From assembly GCA_903872875.1 (NCBI GenBank), contig CAIQMJ010000464.1, positions 1 to 10,225 of the forward strand: DNA of 10,225 nt, in the 5' to 3' direction. This DNA is from an uncultured Variovorax sp. Its GTDB lineage: Bacteria > Pseudomonadota > Gammaproteobacteria > Burkholderiales > Burkholderiaceae_C. The translations under genes and the position numbers were made by a program. Shown one piece after another: positions 1 through 6,012 of the stretch. The number at the start of each line of letters is the position of its first letter. Position 1 is the stretch's first letter. Under the pieces are notes generated by a model. It was not told the DNA's origin. It did no database searches and saw only the letters and a list, made by a program, of their open reading frames with translations.

Positions 1-253
1 AGTTGATGACGGCGATCAGCACGAAGGGCAGGTCGCGCAGAACGACCATCCCGTACAGCATGGCCGTCCCTTGCGACAGCACCCAGGAGCCCCAGGTCAG
101 CACTGAAACCGAGTGCGCGCCATCGTTGCAGCGCCACACCGCGATGATCTGCGGAAGGTACGTCACGAGGCGGGTCGCGTTCGTGACCAGATACAACCAG
201 GCGATGGCGCCAATCCAGCTGCTTTCGGCGGGCATGGTGACCGTCGGCATCAT
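1..253 (-). CDS. PQ-loop / SemiSWEET-like small membrane protein, C-terminus outside window
   Basis: Only the first 84 residues are visible; the frame runs open off the left edge. The peptide is strongly hydrophobic, with about three membrane segments (roughly residues 13-29, 50-70 and 74-84 onward). It carries the PQ-loop signature YLPQI at 32-36, followed by a short loop with Ser48 and Ser50 and then a Trp-rich helix (TWGSW). PQ-loop proteins of this size in bacteria are SemiSWEET-like and assemble as dimers in the inner membrane; some move sugars, but many are uncharacterised, so no substrate is assigned. Two ATG codons lie in tandem at 253-251 and 250-248. No good ribosome binding site precedes them, but the first overlaps the stop of an upstream small frame as ATGA, so translation is probably coupled. 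It lies on the same strand as the two-component genes, about 220 bp beyond the kinase stop. The family call is fairly secure; the function is not. Confidence 0.72.
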   Translation of the reverse strand, partial: MMPTVTMPAESSWIGAIAWLYLVTNATRLVTYLPQIIAVWRCNDGAHSVSVLTWGSWVLSQGTAMLYGMVVLRDLPFVLIAVIN

Positions 254-354
254 CGCGCTCGCCCCCCGGAATTCTCCCGGTCGGGACGGGCCCGCCTATC
301 CGCTTCGACAGCGGCAATGCGAATCCGATCGCGCCGGAAAATGTGCTGCGTCAT
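250..354 (-). CDS. 34-aa upstream reading frame coupled to the PQ-loop gene
   Basis: This short frame begins with ATG at 354-352. It is preceded by an excellent Shine-Dalgarno sequence, GAAAGGAG, four bases upstream. It ends with TGA at 252-250, overlapping the ATG of the PQ-loop gene as ATGA. The peptide starts MTQHIFRRDR, is highly basic (many Arg), has no membrane segment and matches no family I recognise. The good binding site on the small frame and the poor one on the membrane protein suggest a leader peptide that delivers ribosomes to the next start. Alternatively, the binding site could be a relic of an older, longer start of the PQ-loop gene that was lost by frameshift. That translation starts here is well supported by the sequence; a function for the peptide itself is not. 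Confidence 0.45.
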   Translation of the reverse strand: MTQHIFRRDRIRIAAVEADRRARPDRENSGGRAR

Positions 355-375
355 GACGCTCCTTTCGTGACGAAT

Positions 376-392
376 CTCCTTCCGCGAAGGAG
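376..392 (-). promoter_or_regulatory. Hairpin with anti-Shine-Dalgarno arm in the leader of the small frame
   Basis: On the minus strand the arms CTCCTTC and GAAGGAG form a perfect 7-bp stem with a CGC loop. The CTCCTT arm could also pair with the true ribosome binding site AAAGGAG, which lies about ten bases further downstream. The leader could therefore fold in two exclusive ways, one leaving the site free and one hiding it. No run of T follows, so a terminator is less likely. A regulatory role is inference from the bases alone. Confidence 0.35.
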
Positions 393-399
393 TTGCACG

Positions 400-427
400 A
401 CTCTAGGAAGGACGCCGTCGGCCGCAA
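400..427 (-). promoter_or_regulatory. Possible sigma-70 type promoter for the small frame and PQ-loop gene
   Basis: On the minus strand TTGCGG (427-422) and TAGAGT (405-400) are separated by 16 bases, a tolerable match to -35 and -10 boxes. Transcription would start near 393, placing the hairpin at 392-376 at the extreme 5' end of the message. The same stretch also contains a 6-bp inverted repeat (GACGCC 411-416 with GGCGTC 438-443) that could instead belong to the 3' end of the kinase message. The match is weak and untested. Confidence 0.22.
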
Positions 428-473
428 ATGCCGCGAGGGCGTCAGGCGGTCGCGTATCTACGGGATGGGATGG

Positions 474-2414
474 TCAGCGGCGGTGGCCGACATCACCATC
501 CATAGAGCGTTTGGCGAGTGGCAGGTGCAGGGACAATCTGGTACCGCCAGGCCCGGATCGCACGTCCAGCTCCCCGCCCAGCTGCCTGGCGCGCGCCCGC
601 ATGTTGCTCATGCCGCGGCCCGGCCGCTGCTCGGAGAAGTCCGCACCGCGGCCATCATCGGCCACCTCCAGCTCCAGGCGTTCGCCGCGCTGGCGCAGGT
701 CAATGCGCACGTTCTTCGCACCCGCATGCTTGAGCACGTTGGTCAATGCTTCCTGGGCGATGCGCAGGAGTTGCAGCGCAGTTTGGCGCGACAGGTTCAA
801 TGCCCCCTCCGGGACGTCGATCGCCCAGCTGGGCATCACCTGAGCCTCCCTCATCTGGGTCTGCCAGCGGAACAGGAAGTTGCCCAGCGCCGCCTGGAAG
901 TCGTCGTCGGGCGCAAGGACTTCGAGAGACAGCCGCATGTCTGCGATGCAGTCACGCAAGGCGTCGGCGATCTGTGTGCCGCTCATGTCGCCACGCTCCA
1001 CCCTCAGCAGCGAAGTGAACAGGCGCGAGCCGAGGCCATCGTGGATTTCGCGCATGATCAATTGCCTCTCCTGCGCGGCGACATGTTCGCGCTGCAGCTC
1101 GGCCATGCGAGCGAAATTCTCGGCCAGACGCCGTTCGCGCTGTGCGACCCGGGACTCCAGTGTTTCGTTGAGTTCGGCAAGACTCGCGTTGGCCAACTCG
1201 AGCGACGAGAGCGCCTGGATGAACCGGTTCGTCAACAGTCCGCCCATGCCGAGCAACACCAGGTTGGCGCCATAGTGCAGCAGAAAGATGCGCTGTCCGC
1301 CCCATGCCTCTGGCAGGAAGTGCGCCAGCGCACCAGGATTCCAGGCCAGCATGTAGTCGTGCACACCGGTCAGAACCGCGATGACCAACGTGACCGGCAT
1401 GATCGCCGCCGCAACCGTGCGCTGGCGCCACATCGCCCAGCCGGACACCCACAGGATCGCCAAGCCGATCGGGATCAAACCCGCTGTCCAGAGCCGGTTC
1501 ACCATGGCTTCGTCGCCAGGGCCCGCCCACCACAGCCAGAGCGGGCCGGCGAGCCAATAGGCCACCAGGATTCTTTCGGCGCTCGGCCGGAAGATTCCGG
1601 CGAAGCGCATGGCGAACAACGCCAGCACGACGACGAATCCACCCGTCGCGGAGTGGTAGGCGATGCGCCACAGGTTCCAGCTCTCGGTCGGCATGCGCTC
1701 GATGATGAAAGTCATCGTCCGCACGCCCCACAGCGCACTCGCCAGGCCGAACAGCCCGTAAAGCACTTCGCTGCGGCGACGCCAATAGATGAACAGGACG
1801 AATCCCGACACCAGCAGGCACACGACCACAGTCACCTGGGGCATGGTGCGGACCCAGAAGGTGCGGCGGTCGGCGCGTGGCCGCAGCTCGGCCTCCGGCC
1901 CGACCAGGACCCGCGGAAAGTGCTGGATGGTCTGATCCGTGACGGCAGCCGCACGGATCGCGATCTGGTTGCGGCCAGGTCGAAGCAGCCCGGCCGGTAT
2001 CGTGATCAGGTGCGGCCGCTCCCAGCGCACCTGCAGCGTGGGCGAACCCTCCGGCACGCTGCCCGCGAACATCCCGTTGATCCAGATCTCGCCGCCTTCA
2101 TAGAGAAACGGCAGGCACACCGCCCATTGCGCACGACTGTCGGCGTCGGGCGCCCGATCGAAGTCCCCCCGGTACCACAGGGAGCCCACTGGCGAATCGC
2201 CCGAGGCCACCGCATCCGGCAACGTCACATCGGTCCATGGGGCCGGGCCATCGTGATCGCCCGGTGGTGTGGAGGCGGTCGAGGCCATTCTCTGCATGTG
2301 GCTGAATTCCACCGGCGACGACCACGCAGCGCCCGCCCATGATCCGATCGCCATTGCGGCGATGGTCCACCGAAGACAATTCAGGAAGAAGGAGAAGTTG
2401 TCGCGCCGGCTCAC
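474..2414 (-). CDS. 7-TM sensor histidine kinase, NarL/UhpB class (HisKA_3 + HATPase_c)
   Basis: This 646-residue inner-membrane kinase should phosphorylate the response regulator encoded just upstream. A signal-anchor-like stretch is at about 14-32. Residues 60-175 form a periplasmic beta-sandwich resembling the 7TMR-DISM extracellular or galactose-binding-like fold (LWYRGDF, IWINGMFAG). About seven membrane helices follow (near 190-211, 217-238, 254-274, 281-298, 309-327, 333-351, 376-398), then a coiled coil (400-455). The H-box REIHDGLGSRL has phospho-acceptor His458. The ATPase domain shows the N-box EALTNVLKHAG (Asn559), DDGRG at 586-590 and GRGMSNMRARA near 599-609. The start is GTG, overlapping the regulator's stop as GTGA, so the two are translationally coupled in regulator-then-kinase order. 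The beta-sandwich suggests a carbohydrate-like or other small extracellular ligand, but this is inference. Class and role are secure; the signal is unknown. Confidence 0.93.
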   Translation of the reverse strand: MSRRDNFSFFLNCLRWTIAAMAIGSWAGAAWSSPVEFSHMQRMASTASTPPGDHDGPAPWTDVTLPDAVASGDSPVGSLWYRGDFDRAPDADSRAQWAVCLPFLYEGGEIWINGMFAGSVPEGSPTLQVRWERPHLITIPAGLLRPGRNQIAIRAAAVTDQTIQHFPRVLVGPEAELRPRADRRTFWVRTMPQVTVVVCLLVSGFVLFIYWRRRSEVLYGLFGLASALWGVRTMTFIIERMPTESWNLWRIAYHSATGGFVVVLALFAMRFAGIFRPSAERILVAYWLAGPLWLWWAGPGDEAMVNRLWTAGLIPIGLAILWVSGWAMWRQRTVAAAIMPVTLVIAVLTGVHDYMLAWNPGALAHFLPEAWGGQRIFLLHYGANLVLLGMGGLLTNRFIQALSSLELANASLAELNETLESRVAQRERRLAENFARMAELQREHVAAQERQLIMREIHDGLGSRLFTSLLRVERGDMSGTQIADALRDCIADMRLSLEVLAPDDDFQAALGNFLFRWQTQMREAQVMPSWAIDVPEGALNLSRQTALQLLRIAQEALTNVLKHAGAKNVRIDLRQRGERLELEVADDGRGADFSEQRPGRGMSNMRARARQLGGELDVRSGPGGTRLSLHLPLAKRSMDGDVGHRR

Positions 2415-3070
2415 AGCAAGCCCAGCTGGCTGGCTTCGTAGACCGCCTCGCTGCGCGAATGCACGGACAGCTTGCGGTAGATCTTCTTGACATGGGCTAC
2501 CACGGTGTGCGGCGAAATGTCGAGCAAAGTGCCGATGGTCTCGAACGTGAAGCCCTTCGCGACCATTCGCAGCAGCTCCGCTTCGCGCGGCGTGAGAAGC
2601 GAGGGTTCGGGCTGTGGTGGCGAGCCAGCGTCCGTTGCGGGCACGGCTCTGGAGCGAAACCGTTCCAGCACCCGCCGCGCGATGCTCGGACTGATGGGCG
2701 CACCGCCGGAGCGCAACTCGTGGATGCTGGCCGCGATCCGCTCGGCCGAGGCGTCCTTCAGCAGATAGCCGCTGGCACCGGCTTCGATCGAGGTGACCAC
2801 ATGGTCGTCGTCGGCAAACATGGTGACCACCAGTACGTCGCAGGCTGGATGGTGTCGCGCCGCGTGATCGATCACGTCCACGCCATTGATGTCCGGCAGT
2901 CCGAGATCCACCAGGAGCACGTCCGGCGTCTGCAGGTCGAGCATGGCCATTCCCGCCTGCCCCGTACTGACGGCTGCCACCAGACTCAGCGACGGATCGT
3001 TCAGCACCGCATTGGAGAATCGGCGCATGAATTCCGGCTCGTCTTCGACGATCAGCACCCTGGTCGGCAT
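2411..3070 (-). CDS. NarL/FixJ-family response regulator (REC + LuxR-type HTH)
   Basis: This 219-residue cytoplasmic DNA-binding regulator is the partner of the downstream sensor kinase. The receiver domain (about 1-120) has the acidic pair Glu9/Asp10, phospho-acceptor Asp55 in LLVDLGLPD, switch Thr83 and conserved Lys105 in YLLKDA. A linker with Pro and Ser leads to a LuxR-type helix-turn-helix near 155-219 (LTPREAELLRMVAKG, then ISPHTVVAHVKKIYRKL), close to the usual family length. The ATG at 3070 was chosen because AGGAGGAAAG lies directly before it and the receiver fold begins at once (PTRVLIVEDE). An in-frame ATG at 3127 would add 19 atypical residues and would run into the inverted repeat. 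The gene overlaps the kinase start by four bases. Targets are unknown; the adjacent intergenic palindrome is one possible site. Confidence 0.94.
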   Translation of the reverse strand: MPTRVLIVEDEPEFMRRFSNAVLNDPSLSLVAAVSTGQAGMAMLDLQTPDVLLVDLGLPDINGVDVIDHAARHHPACDVLVVTMFADDDHVVTSIEAGASGYLLKDASAERIAASIHELRSGGAPISPSIARRVLERFRSRAVPATDAGSPPQPEPSLLTPREAELLRMVAKGFTFETIGTLLDISPHTVVAHVKKIYRKLSVHSRSEAVYEASQLGLL

Positions 3071-3120
3071 CTTTCCTCCTGGCGACGACGATAGATGATT
3101 TTGACCTGCCTGTGGTGCAT

Positions 3121-3148
3121 CGGCCATCGCGTCAACACGCGATGGCCG
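3121..3148. repeat. Perfect 11-bp inverted repeat between divergent genes
   Basis: CGGCCATCGCG (3121-3131) and CGCGATGGCCG (3138-3148) are exact reverse complements around the 6-base loop TCAACA. The repeat lies 51 bp upstream of the response regulator start and 47 bp upstream of the hydrolase start. No gene ends here and no T-run follows, so it is not a standard terminator. It could be an operator for the response regulator (autoregulation or control of the hydrolase) or a hairpin in a 5' leader. Presence is certain; role is inferred. Confidence 0.6.
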
Positions 3149-3195
3149 GAGCTGCCCTCCTGGCGTAACGTCTCGAGACTTGACCAGGAGTTGCT

Positions 3196-3804
3196 ATGAC
3201 GACTGTGGAGGAAGTTCTGGCGCGCGCCCTGTCGATGGTGGGCCGGGGCACGCTGTACTGGGCCGGCACCGGTGGCCTCTGCCCGGACGCCGTTTCTCCG
3301 GCCGAGGCGCTGGCCGTTGGCCGCGAATGGCCCCGCCTGCCGCTCGACCAGCAGGCGGCGCTCCGGCCTTTGGCGGTGGCCGCAGGCTTGAACGTGGACG
3401 ATCCGGACCTCGTCGCGCCGGCCTGCGACTGTTCGGGTTACGTGTGCTGGGCGCTGGGGATTTCACGCAAGCTCGCCCTCCCCGACGGCCGCGACCTCTG
3501 GATCAACACCGACAGCATCTGGGAGGACGCGACCGGTGCGGGATTGCGTTTTCGAAAGATCGATCGCGCCGTCGAAGGCTGCCTCGTCGTCTATCCCAAA
3601 CCCGAACCGGGCAGCGGGGAAGACTTTGGCCATGTGGGACTGGTCGTCCACACCGACCCCGATGGCCAAGCGACAAGGATCGCGCACTGCTCGGCCAGCA
3701 ACTTCGGCGAAGCGCCGCATGACGCGATCAAGGTGAATGCAGGCGAGGCTTTCAAACGGCACCCTAGGTCGGTCTACGCTTGGTTTCAAGGCGTTCCGTC
3801 TTGA
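3196..3804 (+). CDS. NlpC/P60-like cysteine hydrolase without signal peptide
   Basis: This 202-residue protein resembles the NlpC/P60/CHAP superfamily of papain-fold hydrolases that cut peptide or amide bonds in peptidoglycan. The candidate nucleophile is Cys79 in CDCSGYV. The candidate catalytic His is His146 in FGHVGLVVH, and His164 in AHCSASN could be the third polar residue. The N-terminal part before Cys79 is unusually long and opens with YWAGTGGLCP, suggesting a decorated active site. No signal peptide or membrane segment is present, so the enzyme is either cytoplasmic or exported by another route. The ATG at 3196 is supported by CAGGAG ending six bases upstream. It is divergent from the two-component pair and convergent with a LysR gene. 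The superfamily call is good; the substrate is unknown, and a permuted amidase or secreted-effector role is possible. Confidence 0.75.
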   Translation: MTTVEEVLARALSMVGRGTLYWAGTGGLCPDAVSPAEALAVGREWPRLPLDQQAALRPLAVAAGLNVDDPDLVAPACDCSGYVCWALGISRKLALPDGRDLWINTDSIWEDATGAGLRFRKIDRAVEGCLVVYPKPEPGSGEDFGHVGLVVHTDPDGQATRIAHCSASNFGEAPHDAIKVNAGEAFKRHPRSVYAWFQGVPS

Positions 3805-3818
3805 ACTCTGCACTCGAT

Positions 3819-3848
3819 CACGCCGCCGCGCCGTAGTGCGGAGGCGTG
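3819..3848. terminator. Hairpin between convergent genes, possible two-way terminator
   Basis: CACGCC-G-CCGC (3819-3829) pairs with GCGG-A-GGCGTG (3838-3848) around an 8-base loop, giving ten pairs with one G/A mismatch. It lies 14 bp after the hydrolase stop and 24 bp after the LysR stop, the expected place for a shared terminator. There is no clear T-tract on either side, so intrinsic termination may be weak. Confidence 0.4.
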
Positions 3849-3872
3849 CAATCCGAAGGCTCAGTTCGATGG

Positions 3873-4769
3873 TCACCGGACCGTGATCTGACGCCCCACC
3901 GCCGTAACCGCGTCGATGACTTGCCTCAACGGCGTTTTATCGAGTGCGTCTCGACGGTAGACGGCATACACATCCATCGAGGGGCCGTCTTCGAGAACGG
4001 AGACCGACACCTGGCTCTCTCCCAGCAACTTGGGCGTGTGAGGCAGCAGGGCGAACCCCAGGCCTTCCGCGACCAGCCGGAGGATGGCGGAATGAAAATT
4101 GACGGTGAACTCTGCAGGTTGCTCGGCACCGCGGCCCAGCCAGCGCATGGCGACCTCGTGCGACGCCGTACTGGTATCCGGGCAGATAAGCGGACGGTCC
4201 ACGAAGATCGCGGGTCCGACGCGCCCGGGGATATGCCAGCCGACCGGTGCAAATGCCGCCAGGGGGAGCGTACACAGCGCGATCAGTGCGAAATCCTCAC
4301 TCGGAAGCTGGGGCGGCTTCGTCACGATGGCCAGATCCACATCGTCGGCGTAAAGCATCTGCAGGGCTGAGGGTGCTTCGGTGACGACGAAGTCGATCAT
4401 GCTCGGGTCGATCAACCGGTGGTCGCCGCTTGCAACGCGCGGCAGCATCTCCAGGATGAAGAAGGTCAGCGCCGCGACTTTGATTCGCTTCGAGCGCTCA
4501 CGCACCAAGGTCTTTGCAACCTCTTCCGCTTCCAGGCATTGGGTGAGGATCCGCCGCGCGTGATCCACCAGCCCACGGCCCGCGGCGTTGAGGGACACCC
4601 CGCGGGCGTGGCGTACGAGAAGGCGTCCTCCAATGCGGCGCTCGAGTTCGGCCACATGAAGGCTGAGAGCGGCAGGCGACAGGTGCAGCAATCTGCCTGC
4701 GGAGGCCATCGAGCCGCTGTCGGCGATGGTGACCAGGCTCCGGAGGTGATCGATGTTGAGAGGGCGCAT
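3873..4769 (-). CDS. LysR-type transcriptional regulator
   Basis: The 298 residues are the typical length for the LysR family. A winged helix-turn-helix lies at about 5-64 (DHLRSLVTIADSGSMASAG, then SPAALSLHVAELERRIGGRL), followed by a linker helix and a two-lobed ligand-binding domain from about 93 to 295 (IKVAALTFF at its start, GLGFALLPH in the second lobe). The ATG at 4769 follows CCGGAG with nine bases of spacing. The gene diverges from the dioxygenase-receptor-ThDP operon, so it probably controls that operon and itself in response to the substrate or an intermediate. A 15-bp dyad in the shared gap (4831-4845) is a candidate binding site. Family is secure; target is inferred from the divergent layout; the inducer is unknown. 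Confidence 0.93.
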   Translation of the reverse strand: MRPLNIDHLRSLVTIADSGSMASAGRLLHLSPAALSLHVAELERRIGGRLLVRHARGVSLNAAGRGLVDHARRILTQCLEAEEVAKTLVRERSKRIKVAALTFFILEMLPRVASGDHRLIDPSMIDFVVTEAPSALQMLYADDVDLAIVTKPPQLPSEDFALIALCTLPLAAFAPVGWHIPGRVGPAIFVDRPLICPDTSTASHEVAMRWLGRGAEQPAEFTVNFHSAILRLVAEGLGFALLPHTPKLLGESQVSVSVLEDGPSMDVYAVYRRDALDKTPLRQVIDAVTAVGRQITVR

Positions 4770-4830
4770 TCAGCATAACTCCGGCTTGCCTTCAGAAAGT
4801 CTTGGTTCTCCTTCGGGCGCGGCACGGATA

Positions 4831-4845
4831 GCATTTTTGTCATGC
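4831..4845. promoter_or_regulatory. Candidate LysR-type operator dyad
   Basis: GCAT-N7-ATGC at 4831-4845 has the size and symmetry of sites bound by LysR-type regulators (about 15 bp, interrupted dyad). It sits in the gap between the LysR gene and the dioxygenase gene. It covers the upstream ATG at 4842, which favours the second ATG at 4875 as the real dioxygenase start. It lacks the strict T-N11-A core, so the call is tentative. Confidence 0.28.
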
Positions 4846-4874
4846 CAGAACCCTTTCAGCCCGGACGGACGACC

Positions 4875-5870
4875 ATGACCCATATCCCGATTCTTGACCA
4901 TGTTCCGGTCATCGACATTCAACCCTTCCTCCAGGGATCGCCAGCGGGCAGGGACGCGGTGGCGCGCCAGGTACAGGCTGCCTGCGAGCAGGTCGGCTTC
5001 CTCGTTGTGACTGGCCATGGGGTCGGCGCCGGAACAGTCAATGACCTGTACCGCGAAGCCCATGCCTTCTTCAGATCGTCGGAGGCGATCAAGCAGGAGG
5101 TGGTCAAGCCCTCCGGAACCAACCCGCGTGGTTATTCCCCGGTCGGCTTGAAGACAGTGGGAAAGGACAGAAATCCGGCGCTGAAGCCTTCGCTGTTCGA
5201 AAGCTTTGCCATCGGGCCTGTCGCCGATGGTGTCGCCAACCTCTGGCCTGCCGAACGAACAGGGTTTCAAGGCGCATTCCTGTCTTATTACGCTGCGATG
5301 GAGCAACTGGCTGGTGTGATCCTGGACATCTTCTCTCACTCCCTGGAAGTACCGGCGTCGTACTTCCGGGACAGGGTGCGTCGACACATGAGCATCCTTC
5401 GTGCCAACCACTACCCGCCTCTTCAGGGGCTGCCGGGCGAAGGCGAGGAGCGTGCTGCCGCCCACACGGATGCGACCGCGATCACCATCCTCAAAGTCGA
5501 TGACGCGCCAGGCGGACTCCAGGTGCAGTTGCCACGCGGTGCGTGGGTGGATGTGCCCAAGGTCGAGGATTCATTTGTCGTCAATATCGGCGACATCCTG
5601 ATGCGCTGGACCAACGACCGATACCTGTCGACGATGCACCGCGTCGTCAATCCGCCGCCCGAGGTTGCAGCGACCGCAGACCGGATGTCGATTCCCTATT
5701 TCTGCATCCCCGACTACGAAGCCGTTGTGGAATGCATCCCGAGCTGTGAGGGAGCGGGTGCGAAATATGCACCGGTGACCGCAGGGAAGTTGCTTTCCGA
5801 CCGCTACGCAGTGACTTACTCATTGGCAGCCAGGCAACCGGCAGGGCCAAGTTACCAACCGCACATCTAG
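4875..5870 (+). CDS. Isopenicillin-N-synthase-like Fe(II)/2-oxoglutarate dioxygenase
   Basis: This 331-residue cytoplasmic enzyme belongs to the non-haem iron 2-oxoglutarate oxygenase superfamily, which uses O2 to hydroxylate, desaturate or cyclise small molecules. An N-terminal DIOX_N-like region (VPVIDI, GFLVVTGHGV) precedes the double-stranded beta-helix core. The iron triad is His197 and Asp199 in AAHTDATAITIL plus His255 in STMHRVVNPP; Arg270 and Ser272 in RMSIPYF bind the co-substrate carboxylate. All key residues are present, so it should be active. An ATG at 4842 would add 11 residues but has no ribosome binding site and lies within the putative operator. The start at 4875 has only a modest GGACG upstream, so both remain possible. 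It is the first gene of the operon divergent from LysR. Specific substrate is not predictable; the family ranges from antibiotic synthases to catabolic oxygenases. Confidence 0.87.
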   Translation: MTHIPILDHVPVIDIQPFLQGSPAGRDAVARQVQAACEQVGFLVVTGHGVGAGTVNDLYREAHAFFRSSEAIKQEVVKPSGTNPRGYSPVGLKTVGKDRNPALKPSLFESFAIGPVADGVANLWPAERTGFQGAFLSYYAAMEQLAGVILDIFSHSLEVPASYFRDRVRRHMSILRANHYPPLQGLPGEGEERAAAHTDATAITILKVDDAPGGLQVQLPRGAWVDVPKVEDSFVVNIGDILMRWTNDRYLSTMHRVVNPPPEVAATADRMSIPYFCIPDYEAVVECIPSCEGAGAKYAPVTAGKLLSDRYAVTYSLAARQPAGPSYQPHI

Positions 5871-6012
5871 AGAGAAGACCCTGTTTGACTACCGGCCACG
5901 AGAAGCCAAGAAACAAGAAAGCTGAAGGAGACTGCCTCGCGCTGCCGTGGCCTCACCGGGACGGCAACTCACTCGTAAGCAGCCCTGCTGCACAGCAATT
6001 GGAAAGAATGAA
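5871..6012 (+). other. 142-bp gap within the probable operon
   Basis: No gene, strong hairpin or clear promoter was seen here. There is a purine-rich stretch with AAGGAG near 5926-5931, but no suitable start codon follows at normal distance. An in-frame GTG at 5947 would add 22 residues to the receptor ahead of its signal peptide, which is unlikely. Confidence 0.4.

Noticed and set aside
393..2342. A 649-codon open frame on the plus strand opposite the sensor kinase.
   Set aside because: It is antisense to a kinase with clear domains, is very rich in Arg, His and Gln, and shows no family motif. Long antisense frames are expected in GC-rich coding DNA.
3071..3127. Longer response regulator starting at the ATG at 3127.
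   Set aside because: The extra 19 residues are not part of the receiver fold and the strong ribosome binding site is placed for the ATG at 3070.
4803..4834. TTGGTT and TAGCAT as a promoter for the dioxygenase operon.
   Set aside because: The spacing is 20 bases, too long for a normal sigma-70 promoter, so it was not annotated.
4770..5465. A 231-codon minus-strand frame directly upstream of the LysR gene.
   Set aside because: It is antisense to the dioxygenase, whose iron-binding residues are intact, and has no recognisable domain.
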